DNA of 64,000 nucleotides from Fodinibius roseus (GCF_900129315.1 NZ_FQUS01000004.1:124001-188000); one strand, 5' to 3'; counted from the first letter of the stretch, positions 1-9,088 are shown. Notes: generated by a model not told the origin, from the sequence alone. A program made the numbers and translations.

Positions 1-1
1 A

Positions 2-439
2 GCCGTGGGTGAAATTAATGTGGTCCAAAAAATGAAAGAAGTGAATGCCGTAATCGGCGGGGAGGGCAACGGCGGGGTTATTAATCCCGACCTTCATTAC
101 GGGCGTGATGCCCTGATGGGCGCTGCCATCATGATGCAGCTGCTTGCCGAACGCGACATAACGGCCGAGGACTACCGGAACTCCCTGCCCGGTTATGTCA
201 TACGAAAAAGCAAGATGGACCTGGCTGATATTGACGGGGACGCTATTCTGGAAAAAGCGCAGAAAGTGTACCGGGATTACCACCCTGATACCACCGACGG
301 GGTAAAAATTGATTTTGAAGACGGATGGGTACATCTTCGAAAATCAAACACTGAACCGATTATTCGTATCTATTCCGAAGGGATCTCCGCAGAAAAAGCC
401 AAAGAACTCGCGGATACGGTTGTTGCGGCCGTCCGGTAG
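2..439 (+). CDS. Phosphohexomutase C-terminal part (phosphoglucosamine mutase / phosphomannomutase family), 5' truncated
   Basis: This is the C-terminal part, about 145 residues, of an alpha-D-phosphohexomutase; the reading frame is open to the window edge, so the start lies outside. Two family landmarks are visible: the sugar-recognition loop GGEGNGGVI near the left edge and the C-terminal phosphate-binding loop RKSNTEPIIRIYSE. The family moves phosphate between C1 and C6 of hexose phosphates in the cytoplasm, feeding cell-wall or polysaccharide precursors. GGEGNGG and SNTEP occur in bacterial GlmM-like and archaeal-type PMM/GlmM enzymes, so the exact substrate cannot be fixed without the missing catalytic serine region. 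Confidence 0.85.
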   Translation, partial: AVGEINVVQKMKEVNAVIGGEGNGGVINPDLHYGRDALMGAAIMMQLLAERDITAEDYRNSLPGYVIRKSKMDLADIDGDAILEKAQKVYRDYHPDTTDGVKIDFEDGWVHLRKSNTEPIIRIYSEGISAEKAKELADTVVAAVR

Positions 440-512
440 ATTTTATTCGGAGTCTTACTTTATTATCTTAATTTCCCTAATTGTTTAATGTTCATCTATT
501 CGGAAGTTATTT

Positions 513-1394
513 ATGATTACATCCATGACCGGATTTGGTCGCGGCGAAGCTTCGTCGGATAATATATCGGTAACGGTGGAGCTTAAAACCGTTAACAGCC
601 GCTATCTCGATATTTCACTGCGACTGCCCCAGCTTATACAGGAGAAGGAACTCGAACTCAAGGAGCGCCTCCAGCAGCATATACAGCGGGGCAAAATAAA
701 TGCTTCCGTTCGTGTTGATAAAGCTGATACCGGCCGGCCGGACATCACTTTCAATAAAAATCTGGTGCGCGGCTACAAAATGATGCTCAATGACCTGCGT
801 GATGCCGCAAATATCGAAAAACCGATTTCCCTGGGCGATCTGATGCAGTTCAACGACATTTTTGAGTCCCGCGAGGAGGACGATGAAACACGGCAGATCG
901 TCTGGGAGCTCACCCGGTCCGCCACCGAAAAAGCCGCCGGAGCCCTTACCGGCATGCGCCGGCAGGAAGGCAGTCAGCTTAAGGAGGATCTGCTCCAGCG
1001 GGTTGATCATATCGAAGAGATGCTGAACATTATCCGGGAAAAAACGAACGGGCGCGCTAAGAAAACCAAAGAGGAACTTTTGGAACGTATCAACGACCTG
1101 ATCGATAACGACAAAATTGACGATGACCGACTGGAAATGGAAGTTGCTGTGCTCGTCGATAAAATGGATATCACAGAAGAAATTGTCCGCACGCAGTCGC
1201 ATCTCAAGTTTTTCCGCGAGGCCGTCGAAAATGAGAACGCGGTCGGTCGTCGCCTGAACTTCCTGAGCCAGGAGATAAACCGGGAAATCAATACTATCGG
1301 CTCCAAGGCCAATGATTCGGAAATATCTCAGTATGTCGTACAGGCTAAAGAAAGCCTGGAACAAATAAGGGAACAGGTGCAGAACGTTGAATAA
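513..1394 (+). CDS. yicC: YicC/YloC family endoribonuclease
   Basis: The 293-residue product begins MITSMTGFGRGE, the N-terminal signature of the YicC family, and ends with the conserved DUF1732 region (HLKFFREA, RLNFLSQEINREINTIGSKA). Family members are toroidal endoribonucleases implicated in turnover of small RNAs and in stationary-phase survival. The length matches the family. The stop overlaps the TTG start of gmk by 8 bp, which implies translational coupling, and the yicC-gmk-rpoZ-coaBC order is widespread in bacteria. Confidence 0.95.
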   Translation: MITSMTGFGRGEASSDNISVTVELKTVNSRYLDISLRLPQLIQEKELELKERLQQHIQRGKINASVRVDKADTGRPDITFNKNLVRGYKMMLNDLRDAANIEKPISLGDLMQFNDIFESREEDDETRQIVWELTRSATEKAAGALTGMRRQEGSQLKEDLLQRVDHIEEMLNIIREKTNGRAKKTKEELLERINDLIDNDKIDDDRLEMEVAVLVDKMDITEEIVRTQSHLKFFREAVENENAVGRRLNFLSQEINREINTIGSKANDSEISQYVVQAKESLEQIREQVQNVE

Positions 1395-1965
1395 AACAGA
1401 GCGTCGCGGGAAAATCATTGTTCTTGTGGCTCCCAGCGGAGCCGGTAAAACAACGCTGGCCCGGCGGTTGCTTAATGAGTACCCGGAAATAAAGTTTTCA
1501 ACTTCCGCTACTACCCGTCCCCCCAGAAAGGGTGAAATTGAGGGCGAAGACTACTATTTTCTGAACGAAGACGAGTTTAGCCGAATGATTGAGGGAAATG
1601 CGTTTTTAGAATGGGAATATTACAGCGGATACCGGTACGGGACGCTGCAGTCAGAAGTTGATAAATTGGTTGATTCTGGGTATTTTCCCCTGCTTGATAT
1701 TGAAGTGAAAGGCGCTCTCAACGTGCTTGAAATATACGGATCGGAAGCAATATCCATTTTTATAGAGCCGCCTTCAATGGACGTTCTGCGACAGCGCCTC
1801 CGGAAACGCGGAAGCGAAACGAATGTCACATTAAAAAAACGTTTGCAGCGGGCCGAAATGGAAATGAACCACGCCCGGCACTTCGATCATATTGTGGTAA
1901 ACGACGATCTCGATACGGCGTACGAAGAAATTCGGACAATTATTGAACCTTTTATTACTGATTAG
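1387..1965 (+). CDS. gmk: Guanylate kinase
   Basis: This 192-residue protein phosphorylates GMP to GDP with ATP. The P-loop APSGAGKTT lies near residues 14-22, followed by the GMP-binding region (STSATTRPPRKGEIEGEDYYF, conserved Arg, Tyr and Glu residues) and the lid (RLRKRGSE). The start is TTG at 1387, inside the end of yicC; no in-frame ATG would keep the P-loop strand intact. Its stop is followed two bases later by rpoZ. Length and motifs are normal, so the function is secure. Confidence 0.96.
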   Translation: MNKTERRGKIIVLVAPSGAGKTTLARRLLNEYPEIKFSTSATTRPPRKGEIEGEDYYFLNEDEFSRMIEGNAFLEWEYYSGYRYGTLQSEVDKLVDSGYFPLLDIEVKGALNVLEIYGSEAISIFIEPPSMDVLRQRLRKRGSETNVTLKKRLQRAEMEMNHARHFDHIVVNDDLDTAYEEIRTIIEPFITD

Positions 1966-1967
1966 TT

Positions 1968-2261
1968 ATGTCTATAAAAACGCTTGATGTTGAAAAACTG
2001 AACAAAAGTACCGGTAATCAGTACGAATTGATTACCATCATGTCGAAGCGTGCACGCCAGATTGCTGCACAGGAAAAGCTTCAGCTGGATGAGAAGCTCA
2101 AATATTTTGAAGGCTTTGAGGATGAGGATGAATTCTCCTTTAACGAAGAACAGGAGAATATTTCCAAGGATTTTGAGAAGCTGCCTCACCCTACGCAGCG
2201 AGCGGTGGATGAAATGCGCCGCGGCGACATTTATTTCAGATATCCACAGGACGAAGAATAG
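1968..2261 (+). CDS. rpoZ: RNA polymerase omega subunit, Bacteroidota type
   Basis: The 97-residue protein contains the omega core: a start-proximal segment (TGNQYELITIMSKRARQIA) that matches the helix binding the beta-prime C-terminus, then an acidic tail with LPHPTQRAVDEMRRGDIYFR. Omega assists folding and assembly of beta-prime and is involved in ppGpp response in some bacteria. It begins 2 bp after gmk and its stop directly precedes the coaBC start, a tight housekeeping operon. The acidic middle (DEDEFSFNEEQE) is more typical of Bacteroidota-type RpoZ than of the proteobacterial form. Confidence 0.9.
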   Translation: MSIKTLDVEKLNKSTGNQYELITIMSKRARQIAAQEKLQLDEKLKYFEGFEDEDEFSFNEEQENISKDFEKLPHPTQRAVDEMRRGDIYFRYPQDEE

Positions 2262-3464
2262 ATGTTATCCGGCAAACGGATAGTGTTAGGCGTCACCGGG
2301 GGAATTGCAGCTTATAAGGCTGCTTTTCTTTTACGTGCTTTCCAGAAAGCCGAGGCGCAGGTGCGTGTTACCATGACCCCCAGTGCCCTGCAATTTGTGG
2401 GTAGCGATACCTTCTCTTCGCTTTCCCGTCATGCTGTTGCTGTCGATATTTTTCCCGGTAATCAGTCGGACAAAAACCAGTGGACCCGGCATATTAGCTG
2501 GGGGGAATGGGCCGATCTTTTTGTTATTGCCCCGTGTACCGCCAATACGATGGCTAAAATAGCCGGCGGGTTTTCCGATAATATGCTTACCGCCACGGTT
2601 CTCTCGGCACGGTGTCCCCTGCTTGTCTGTCCCACCATGGACGGGGAAATGTACCGGTCAGCAGCTGTTAAGCGGAATTTAGCGACGCTCCGCGGGGACG
2701 GTATCCATATCCTTGAACCCGAAGCCGGTTACCTGGCCAGTGGGCTCGAAGGCAGGGGACGTCTTCCGGAAACCGAAATGATCCTGGAGGAGTGCCGGGC
2801 GATCCTCGAAGAACAACAGCTTCGGGGTCTCCTGTCAGGGAAGAAGGTGGTAGTCACAGCCGGTCCCACCCGCGAGTTTATAGATCCGGTCCGTTTTATT
2901 TCCAATCCCAGCTCCGGCAAGATGGGGTTTGCCATGGCAGAGGCTGCACGTACTATGGGAGGCGAGGTAACGGTTATCCACGGTCCGGTCCATATTCCGA
3001 AACCGGGAGGAGTCGATACGATAGAAATTGTCTCGACGGATGAACTCTTCGAGCAAGTAAAGGCCCATGCGGATGCCGATGTCATTATCATGGCCGCGGC
3101 GGTGGCAGATTTTACGCCTGAATCGCCCGCCGAGCAAAAAATAAAAAAGAACGATGATGCTTCATCGCTAAAACTGAGCCGCACGCCGGATATTCTATCC
3201 TGGCTCGGCCATCATAAAAGAGAGGGGCAGACTCTCATCGGATTTGCGATGGAGACCGAGAACATGGTTGAGTATGCTCAAAAGAAGCGGGAAAGCAAAA
3301 AAGCAGACTGGATAGCCGCCAATTCGATTGCGGACCATAATTCCGGCTTTGGAACCGACACCAATACCGTAACCCTGCTGGGTGAGAATGTCCGGCAGGA
3401 TTTTTCAGGCACCAAGAAAGACGTCGCCCGCCAGCTGCTCGACCGCATTTTCAATACGGGCTAA
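2262..3464 (+). CDS. coaBC: Bifunctional phosphopantothenoylcysteine decarboxylase / phosphopantothenate-cysteine ligase
   Basis: The 400-residue protein catalyses two steps of coenzyme A synthesis. The N-terminal flavoprotein CoaC domain (about residues 1-190) shows [10 protein letters not shown], the histidine region [10 protein letters not shown], the [14 protein letters not shown] segment and CPTMDGEMY. The C-terminal CoaB domain (about 190-400) shows [20 protein letters not shown], the nucleotide-binding SSGKMG and the AEQKIKKND lysine motif. It starts immediately after the rpoZ stop. Its stop codon overlaps, tail to tail, the stop of the minus-strand acyltransferase-like gene, so there is no space for a terminator between them. 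Confidence 0.96.
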   Translation: MLSGKRIVLGVTGGIAAYKAAFLLRAFQKAEAQVRVTMTPSALQFVGSDTFSSLSRHAVAVDIFPGNQSDKNQWTRHISWGEWADLFVIAPCTANTMAKIAGGFSDNMLTATVLSARCPLLVCPTMDGEMYRSAAVKRNLATLRGDGIHILEPEAGYLASGLEGRGRLPETEMILEECRAILEEQQLRGLLSGKKVVVTAGPTREFIDPVRFISNPSSGKMGFAMAEAARTMGGEVTVIHGPVHIPKPGGVDTIEIVSTDELFEQVKAHADADVIIMAAAVADFTPESPAEQKIKKNDDASSLKLSRTPDILSWLGHHKREGQTLIGFAMETENMVEYAQKKRESKKADWIAANSIADHNSGFGTDTNTVTLLGENVRQDFSGTKKDVARQLLDRIFNTG

Positions 3465-4603
3465 AATTCCCATTTATAAGTTCGGTGCGTTTTGTGATGA
3501 CGGCAGCCAAGTGCTTCGAGGCTCCGTTGCATGAGCCAGTTTTTTTCACTCACCCACGCCCCTTCGAGGTATTCAAGGCTGGGGGCTGCCTCCCTGGTAT
3601 ACTGGATACCCCTGGTAAAGGTCAGTGCCTCTAATCCCATCTTCCTGAACTTGGGTTTCGTCCCGTATACCAGCGATCGTAAATGCCTGGCTCGCCGCTT
3701 AAACCAAAGCAGCTTGGGATAATGCCACCACCGGAGTCGCCCGCCGGTCTCCCGGGAGATCTCGTTCAGGTCGGGCACACACACGATAAAGGAGGCCGGC
3801 TCATCATCTACAAAAGCAATAAGCACACTGTCGGGAATCATGACGGGTTTTAGTTTATCCACCATTTCCCGGACGGTGTCCCGGGTCAACTCCGTAAACT
3901 CTTCTTCCCGTTCATCAATCTCCTGCTCACTCCATGCCTCGTTATAAATTTCCCGGATATACTCGGCATCACGATAAATATTGTTCATATCAATGGAACG
4001 CAAGGAAACATTGGAACGGCTCTCTATGCGATCGGTTATTTTTTTCATCCGTTCGGGAATGGGCTTGGCAAATTCACGCTTGTAGCTCCAGTGATCATCC
4101 AGTTTAACAGCACCCGTCTGCTCAAGCAACTGTTTGTAGTAGGGGGGATGGTAAAACATGCCGTAAATGGGCGGTTCGTCGTAATTTTCTACCAGCAAGC
4201 CCCAATAGGTATCGTTTTCACCAAAATTAATCGGCCCCCGCATGGCCCGGTAGCCCCGGTCATAATGCCATGCTTCAGCAAAATCTATGATTTTTCGCAC
4301 AAGCCGGCGATCATTTTCCATTTCAAGAAAACCGATCCCTCCCATCCTCGGCTCCAGTACACGATCGCGGGCCGGGTTATTCATCACGGCAAAGCGGGCC
4401 CTCACCCGGTTACCCTGTTTAACCAGGAAACGTTCACATTCGCCATTATCAAAAAAAACGTTATGTTCAGGGTCGAAAATATTTTCTATTTCGAATCGGA
4501 ACGGTGGTGCCCAGTTAGGATAATCTTCATATATTTGGAATGGAAGATCATGAAAGGCATCTATTTGTTCTGAATTCTCAACAAGCTCAATTTCGTACGA
4601 CAT
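3461..4603 (-). CDS. GNAT-superfamily acyltransferase-like protein (paralogue of the gene at 57518)
   Basis: The protein is about 380 residues when read from the internal Met at 4603; the frame is open to 4669, but the alignment with its paralogue begins after that Met (YEIELVENSEQIDAF). Both share an N-terminal block (APPF/APLK, FFDNGE/FYENGE, FLV), a central block with GP-N-F, G-LV, Y--PYY, and a C-terminal GNAT-like domain. No biochemical role is known to me for this subgroup. No sphingolipid gene is adjacent here, unlike the second copy. It diverges from the next gene across about 85 bp. The enzymatic assignment is family-level only. Confidence 0.7.
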   Translation of the reverse strand: MSYEIELVENSEQIDAFHDLPFQIYEDYPNWAPPFRFEIENIFDPEHNVFFDNGECERFLVKQGNRVRARFAVMNNPARDRVLEPRMGGIGFLEMENDRRLVRKIIDFAEAWHYDRGYRAMRGPINFGENDTYWGLLVENYDEPPIYGMFYHPPYYKQLLEQTGAVKLDDHWSYKREFAKPIPERMKKITDRIESRSNVSLRSIDMNNIYRDAEYIREIYNEAWSEQEIDEREEEFTELTRDTVREMVDKLKPVMIPDSVLIAFVDDEPASFIVCVPDLNEISRETGGRLRWWHYPKLLWFKRRARHLRSLVYGTKPKFRKMGLEALTFTRGIQYTREAAPSLEYLEGAWVSEKNWLMQRSLEALGCRHHKTHRTYKWEF

Positions 4604-4688
4604 AATATTGGATACCATATAAGAATCGTTGTTAACGTATTGAGCGGCATCTTGTATTATTACCGCCAACTAAATATCTGCATCTGAT

Positions 4689-5654
4689 TTGAAGGAACAA
4701 AAGAAAAAAAGAGTTATCGTTTTACTGCTTCTGATCTCGTGTATGGTAAGCGGATTCATGTTGTTCAATATTTCAGACCGTCCGCCGGCAAAGCTTCAAT
4801 CTTTTGCCCAGGCTGATTCACTGATCGCATATGAACTGAGAAGTTTCAGTATCAGCGACCAGCAAATCAGCCGTTCTTCCATGGAGGTGGATTCAACCTT
4901 CAGCCGCAAAATCTACCATATTGATTTACCGGCCGGCTTTTCTAAAACGCAGCTGCATGCCGAACTAAACAGAAGATTCCACGCTCTCGGCGTCTCCACT
5001 CCGGCGCGGGTAAGCTTTTCGGACCAGCAAATGCGTATCCACCTGGAATATAAGGGAACAGTTTTTCGGACGGTGGCCCTGCATACCGATCCTGATCTCG
5101 TCTATCACAGAGACCGCGCCAGTATCATTGTTGCCATAGAAAGATTTCCGGATGATGAGTTGTTGAATACCTTAACCACCTTCGGCGAGCCTATTCCCAT
5201 TGTGCTTTCCATTAATCATCCGATGGAAGCCAATGAGCTCCAGAAATCACTGGCAGGACAGTACGACCGTATCCTCTTTTGGCTCCGGAATGATGAGAAT
5301 GAGGATTTAATGCAGCATAACCCCTCGGTGGCGTTGCGGCGACTCAAACAGTTTGAGAATGTCCTGCCCAATGCGAAGCTGTTGCTGTCAGGTAGCGATA
5401 ATTCGCCCGACGCCAAGAACATGGCCGCCCGAACCGATTTAACATTTGTTGATGCCCGCGAGGCTTTATACCTGCATGAATATCTTGGCAAGGCTTCTTT
5501 TCTGGAAGAACTGAATAAACTGAAGTCGGGGCAGTCCTACTCTCTGGCTATTATTACAGGAAATGAAACAACATTACACTGGCTGGGTGAAAAACTACCT
5601 GAACTAAAAAAAGCCGGTGTTGAACTTATTCCACCGCCTAAAATAAATTTTTAA
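4689..5654 (+). CDS. Membrane-anchored divergent polysaccharide deacetylase-like protein, apparently degenerate
   Basis: The 321-residue product (TTG start) has a short basic N-terminus and one membrane segment at about residues 8-27 (VIVLLLLISCMVSGFML). The last 190 residues follow the layout of the YibQ/DUF610 divergent polysaccharide deacetylases: a strand IIVAIERF where DDxG is expected, a segment around INHPMEANEL, a later LTFVDAREAL, and the end LGEKLPELKKAGVELIPPPK, matching the usual terminal GieLVp block. The metal and catalytic Asp/His positions look lost, so a binding or scaffold role in the periplasm is more likely than hydrolysis. The assignment is from pattern, not alignment scores. 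Confidence 0.55.
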   Translation: MKEQKKKRVIVLLLLISCMVSGFMLFNISDRPPAKLQSFAQADSLIAYELRSFSISDQQISRSSMEVDSTFSRKIYHIDLPAGFSKTQLHAELNRRFHALGVSTPARVSFSDQQMRIHLEYKGTVFRTVALHTDPDLVYHRDRASIIVAIERFPDDELLNTLTTFGEPIPIVLSINHPMEANELQKSLAGQYDRILFWLRNDENEDLMQHNPSVALRRLKQFENVLPNAKLLLSGSDNSPDAKNMAARTDLTFVDAREALYLHEYLGKASFLEELNKLKSGQSYSLAIITGNETTLHWLGEKLPELKKAGVELIPPPKINF

Positions 5655-5656
5655 GT

Positions 5657-6517
5657 ATGCTTGAACAATTTGATACCGACCGATGGCTTAACAAGCTCCA
5701 ACTGGAAGAGTTTCCGGGTCCCGAAACGGTCCACCTCAAATACCCCGTTCTGCTATGTCATGGCTACGGAGCAATCGCTTCGCTGGTCAAACCATCTCCC
5801 CTCTACGATGTCTCAATGCTTCTGCGTTCTCACAATGTAACCGCCTTCGCCCCTAACATTGTGCCTTATGCCAAAATTGAAACGCGCGCCCGGGGATGGG
5901 TGCATTCGATTCGTGAATTGACGGATAAACAGCACTATGAGAAGGTGAACATCATCGCGCACAGCATGGGGGGACTGGATATGCGCTATGCCCTTTCCGA
6001 GCTGGATATCGCGCACAACGTGGCCTCATTTACTACAGTCTCAACTCCCCATCATGGTACTTCTCTCGCCGAACTGACGCTTAAAACACCGGATGCCATC
6101 CGTGAGAAGTTAGCTGATTTCCTGGACTGGATGGGTGATCGGATCTACCCCAAGACCAAAAGCGATTCTGTGGGGTCCGCGGTGCAGCTCACCCGCCGGT
6201 ATATCACGGAAGAATTCAATCCGAAAATCACGGATGTACCCGGTATTCCCTATTATTCATACAGCTCGGCGGTGGGCAAGGGCACCTCGGTCCCCATTCG
6301 CGTCATCAGCCGTTATCAGAATAATCATATCTACGAACAGGAAGGGATCAATGACGGCATGGTTTCTGTCGAAAGCTCGAAATGGGGTCATCATATCAAG
6401 ACGTCCAGCCTTTCGCACCTGGAACAGATGCATGTCCGCGTCAAAAACGACCGGGAAACCATCTACCGTTCTTTCTGGCTGGATGTGGTAAAGATGCTGG
6501 AGGAAAAGGGACATTAA
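5657..6517 (+). CDS. Alpha/beta-hydrolase lipase, LipA/LipB-like triacylglycerol lipase
   Basis: The 286-residue alpha/beta-hydrolase carries the oxyanion segment LLCHGYGA, the nucleophile elbow AHSMGG with Ser at about residue 102, and the loop TVSTPHHGTSLAEL typical of bacterial class I lipases and their cytosolic relatives. An acidic residue in NDGMVS and a late His (SHLEQMH) complete a plausible Ser-Asp-His triad. No signal peptide is visible, so it is probably intracellular or exported otherwise. It begins 2 bp after the preceding membrane protein, implying one transcript. Confidence 0.8.
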   Translation: MLEQFDTDRWLNKLQLEEFPGPETVHLKYPVLLCHGYGAIASLVKPSPLYDVSMLLRSHNVTAFAPNIVPYAKIETRARGWVHSIRELTDKQHYEKVNIIAHSMGGLDMRYALSELDIAHNVASFTTVSTPHHGTSLAELTLKTPDAIREKLADFLDWMGDRIYPKTKSDSVGSAVQLTRRYITEEFNPKITDVPGIPYYSYSSAVGKGTSVPIRVISRYQNNHIYEQEGINDGMVSVESSKWGHHIKTSSLSHLEQMHVRVKNDRETIYRSFWLDVVKMLEEKGH

Positions 6518-6543
6518 CCTATTCCACCGGGCGTTAGGATCTG

Positions 6544-6582
6544 CTTATCGGGACTTGATCCCGCTGGACAAACCAAGATAAG
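6544..6582. other. Nested inverted repeat between convergent genes
   Basis: CTTATC at 6544-6549 pairs with GATAAG at 6577-6582, and inside it CGGGA pairs with TCCCG around a five-base loop. It lies between the convergent lipase and surE genes. No T-tract follows on either strand, so it is only a weak candidate for a bidirectional stop or RNA-stabilising hairpin. Confidence 0.3.
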
Positions 6583-6619
6583 GATAGCCCGTGTTTCTTG
6601 TTGAAAAAAGCGGATAGTA

Positions 6620-7384
6620 TCAGAGCTCTATATCATCCACTTTCTTGAGCAGGGCGTAAGCCGTCATGTCATATTGGATAGGTGTCAATGCCGCATATCC
6701 CTTTTCCAGCACATTGACATCCAGGTCATCTCCTTCATCCAGCAGCTCAAGCCTGCCGGTAAGCCAGTAATAGGAACGATTGTTGGGATCAACACGCCCC
6801 TCGAACTCCTCAACATACCGGCTGTCCGCCTGGCGCGCCCATTTGATGCCTTTGAGCTCGCCGGCCGGAACATTCAAATTTAACGTCACCCCCTGTGGCA
6901 GTCCCACGCTCAGTACATAGCCGATCACCTTACGGGCCGCCTCTTTGGCACCGCTGAGGTCGGCGTCCTCATCAAAATCAGTGCAGCTTATGGCGATAGA
7001 CGGATACCCCAAAATAGTGCCCTCCGTAGCAGCACTTACCGTACCCGAATACAGGATGTTGACGCCGGCGTTACTCCCGTGGTTGATACCGCTGACGACC
7101 AGGTCGGGCTTTCGCTTCATCAGCTGGTCGTGTGCTAACTTGATTGAATCGGCCGGCGTGCCCGAAACCGCCTGGCCGTTAAAGCGGCCGTCAATCTGGA
7201 AAGAACGGGAACGCAGCGGTGTATCCACCGTTACCGCGTGTCCCGCCGCACTCTGTTGTCGATCGGGGGCAATAATTTCCACATCGCCAAACTCATCGGC
7301 TACTTCGGCCAGGGCGCGGATCCCCGGCGCAAAGATACCGTCATCGTTACAAACAAGGATTACCGGGCGTTCGGAATTACTCAT
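6620..7384 (-). CDS. surE: 5'/3'-nucleotidase SurE
   Basis: The 254-residue protein starts with ILVCNDDGIFAPGI, the metal-binding NDDG signature of SurE. It continues with APDRQQSAAGHAVT, GTPADSI and SGINHGSNAG, all conserved in the active site. SurE removes phosphate from nucleoside 5'- and 3'-monophosphates and is a stress and survival factor in many bacteria. The length is normal. It is transcribed towards the lipase gene; the upstream 245 bp to panB hold an intergenic hairpin. Confidence 0.96.
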   Translation of the reverse strand: MSNSERPVILVCNDDGIFAPGIRALAEVADEFGDVEIIAPDRQQSAAGHAVTVDTPLRSRSFQIDGRFNGQAVSGTPADSIKLAHDQLMKRKPDLVVSGINHGSNAGVNILYSGTVSAATEGTILGYPSIAISCTDFDEDADLSGAKEAARKVIGYVLSVGLPQGVTLNLNVPAGELKGIKWARQADSRYVEEFEGRVDPNNRSYYWLTGRLELLDEGDDLDVNVLEKGYAALTPIQYDMTAYALLKKVDDIEL

Positions 7385-7590
7385 AAATAAATCCGTTACT
7401 TTAATTTAAAAAAATGCTGTAGTCGAATCATTCCAACAGAAATCAGGTTGTTTCTGCATTCATTCGAAAATAATTCAGGTCAAATTCTTCATTGCAGGGA
7501 AACCGAAACAAAAAAGCGTATTTATATATTACATCTGCTTACTTCCGCATCAGAAACTGACCGCTTAATCCCTTTCCCTCCCCAAACTAA

Positions 7591-7629
7591 CCCTTATTTC
7601 TCACCATAAATTTTTATGAGAAATACGGG
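7591..7629 (-). terminator. Long hairpin abutting the panB stop codon
   Basis: CCCTTATTTCTCA at 7591-7603 pairs with TGAGAAATACGGG at 7617-7629, 12 of 13 positions, around a 13-base AT-rich loop. Read on the minus strand it begins at the base after the panB stop codon. There is no canonical run of T after it, so it could be a terminator-like or mRNA-end-protecting hairpin. Its outer arm carries the CCCGTATTT sequence seen at other intergenic sites in this window. Confidence 0.5.
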
Positions 7630-8457
7630 CTAACCGTACTGTTCCTGCTCACTGGGAAAATCACCGGATTTGACATCCTGAATATACGATTGAACGGCCT
7701 CGGTCATTCCCGAATGCATATCGGCGTAACGGCGTAAAAATCGCGGTTTGAATTCCTTATTGAGCCCAAGCATATCGTGTGTCACCAATACCTGTCCGTC
7801 GCACGCCGCGCCGGCTCCGATGCCGATCGTAGGAATAGAAAGTTCGGCCGTTACTTTTTGAGCAAGTTCCGCGGGTATTTTTTCCAGGACAATGGAAAAA
7901 CAGCCCGCTTCCTCCAGAAGCCTGGCATCTTCGAGGAGCTGATCTGCTTCTTCGTCCCCGGTAGCCCGCACTTTGTACGTCCCGAATTTATAGATGCTCT
8001 GGGGTGTCAGTCCGAGGTGACCCATAACGGGGATCCCCGCCTCCACAATTTTCGCAATTGTTTTTACAATCGGTTTTCCGCCCTCCAGCTTGACCCCGTG
8101 AACCCCCGCTTCCTTCATCATGCGTCCGGCACTGGTCAGGGCTTCTTTGGCGGTCACCTGATAACTCATAAACGGCAGATCAGCAATAACCAGCGCCGTT
8201 TCAACGCCGCGAACGACACAAGAGGCGTGATATATCATATGGTCGAGCGTCATCGGAACGGTGGTCTCATAGCCGGCCATCACGTTACTGGCGGAATCGC
8301 CCACCAGGATCACGTCAATTCCCGCCTGGTCTACAATATGAGCCATCGTAAAGTCATAGGCTGTGAGCATACTGATCTTCTGCCCCCTCTCCTTCATGTC
8401 AACGATGGTCTGGGTGGTTATTTTAGGCGGTCGGTCTGGGGATGATTGCGTACTCAT
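7630..8457 (-). CDS. panB: 3-methyl-2-oxobutanoate hydroxymethyltransferase
   Basis: This 275-residue TIM-barrel enzyme makes ketopantoate from 2-oxoisovalerate, the first committed step to pantothenate and CoA. Visible motifs are [16 protein letters not shown] (Mg2+ ligand Asp), [24 protein letters not shown] and [14 protein letters not shown]. Its start overlaps the fabZ stop by 4 bp (ATGA), so the two are translationally coupled. The role complements coaBC at 2.3 kb. Confidence 0.97.
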   Translation of the reverse strand: MSTQSSPDRPPKITTQTIVDMKERGQKISMLTAYDFTMAHIVDQAGIDVILVGDSASNVMAGYETTVPMTLDHMIYHASCVVRGVETALVIADLPFMSYQVTAKEALTSAGRMMKEAGVHGVKLEGGKPIVKTIAKIVEAGIPVMGHLGLTPQSIYKFGTYKVRATGDEEADQLLEDARLLEEAGCFSIVLEKIPAELAQKVTAELSIPTIGIGAGAACDGQVLVTHDMLGLNKEFKPRFLRRYADMHSGMTEAVQSYIQDVKSGDFPSEQEQYG

Positions 8458-8900
8458 TCGTCTTCTTTTGGAACAATTGCAGAGGTTGCTTCAAGCTCAC
8501 ATACCACTTTGTCATCAACCGTAGCAGTCCCCTCCATCGTTGTAAAGTTACGGCGCCTGTTGGTAAGGAACACTTCCATCATAAGCTGGTCGCCCGGTAC
8601 CACGGATTTGCGAAACTTGGCCTTATTGATATTAGTGAAAACAATAAGATGATTATCGGGATCTTCTATATGCATTTCAGTAAGCATAATACAGCCCGTC
8701 TGAGCCAGTGCTTCTACCTGTAACACACCGGGCATCAGAGGTTTTCCGGGAAAATGCCCGTTAAAGAAATCCTCGTTAGCTGAAACATTTTTATATGCAA
8801 GAATACGTTTCTCTTCCAGCTCTAAAACGCGGTCAACCAATAAAAAAGGATAGCGATGGGGTAATACTTTCTTTATTGCTTCGATTTCCATTAATGACAT
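8454..8900 (-). CDS. fabZ: 3-hydroxyacyl-[acyl-carrier-protein] dehydratase FabZ
   Basis: The 148-residue hot-dog-fold protein dehydrates 3-hydroxyacyl-ACP in fatty acid elongation. The active-site His lies in [13 protein letters not shown] and the catalytic Glu in QVEALAQTG. The N-terminal [17 protein letters not shown] is diagnostic for FabZ rather than FabA. The length is standard. The upstream region to ubiE contains a 120-bp nested inverted repeat that would lie in the leader if transcription starts upstream of it. Confidence 0.96.
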   Translation of the reverse strand: MSLMEIEAIKKVLPHRYPFLLVDRVLELEEKRILAYKNVSANEDFFNGHFPGKPLMPGVLQVEALAQTGCIMLTEMHIEDPDNHLIVFTNINKAKFRKSVVPGDQLMMEVFLTNRRRNFTTMEGTATVDDKVVCELEATSAIVPKEDE

Positions 8901-8945
8901 GTCAAAAAATATTTATTGGTAATAAAATTTAAATTGGAAGTACAG

Positions 8946-9067
8946 TGAGTGGTAAAAAACCACCATCCCCCCGGCGTGCAGATAGCGGCCTGGCGTTATC
9001 TGGCGCATTCAAGGTTCAGGATCTGCGGTCCGGTCGCTGTCGGACGCTGTCTAACCTCAACCACTCA
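8946..9067. repeat. Nested imperfect palindrome upstream of fabZ
   Basis: TGAGTGGT at 8946-8953 pairs with ACCACTCA at 9060-9067; inside, GCAGAT near 8979 pairs with ATCTGC near 9021, and a further GTCCG/CGGAC hairpin sits within the right half. The element fills most of the 188-bp gap between the fabZ start and the ubiE stop. It could be a structured leader RNA or a palindromic repeat unit. No other full copy was seen in the window. Confidence 0.4.
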
Positions 9068-9088
9068 TGAGGATTGAATATACATTAT

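Noticed and set aside
615-1418. Antisense frame of 267 codons across yicC
   Set aside because: It lies wholly opposite the conserved yicC gene and has no recognisable motif; it is a codon-bias shadow.
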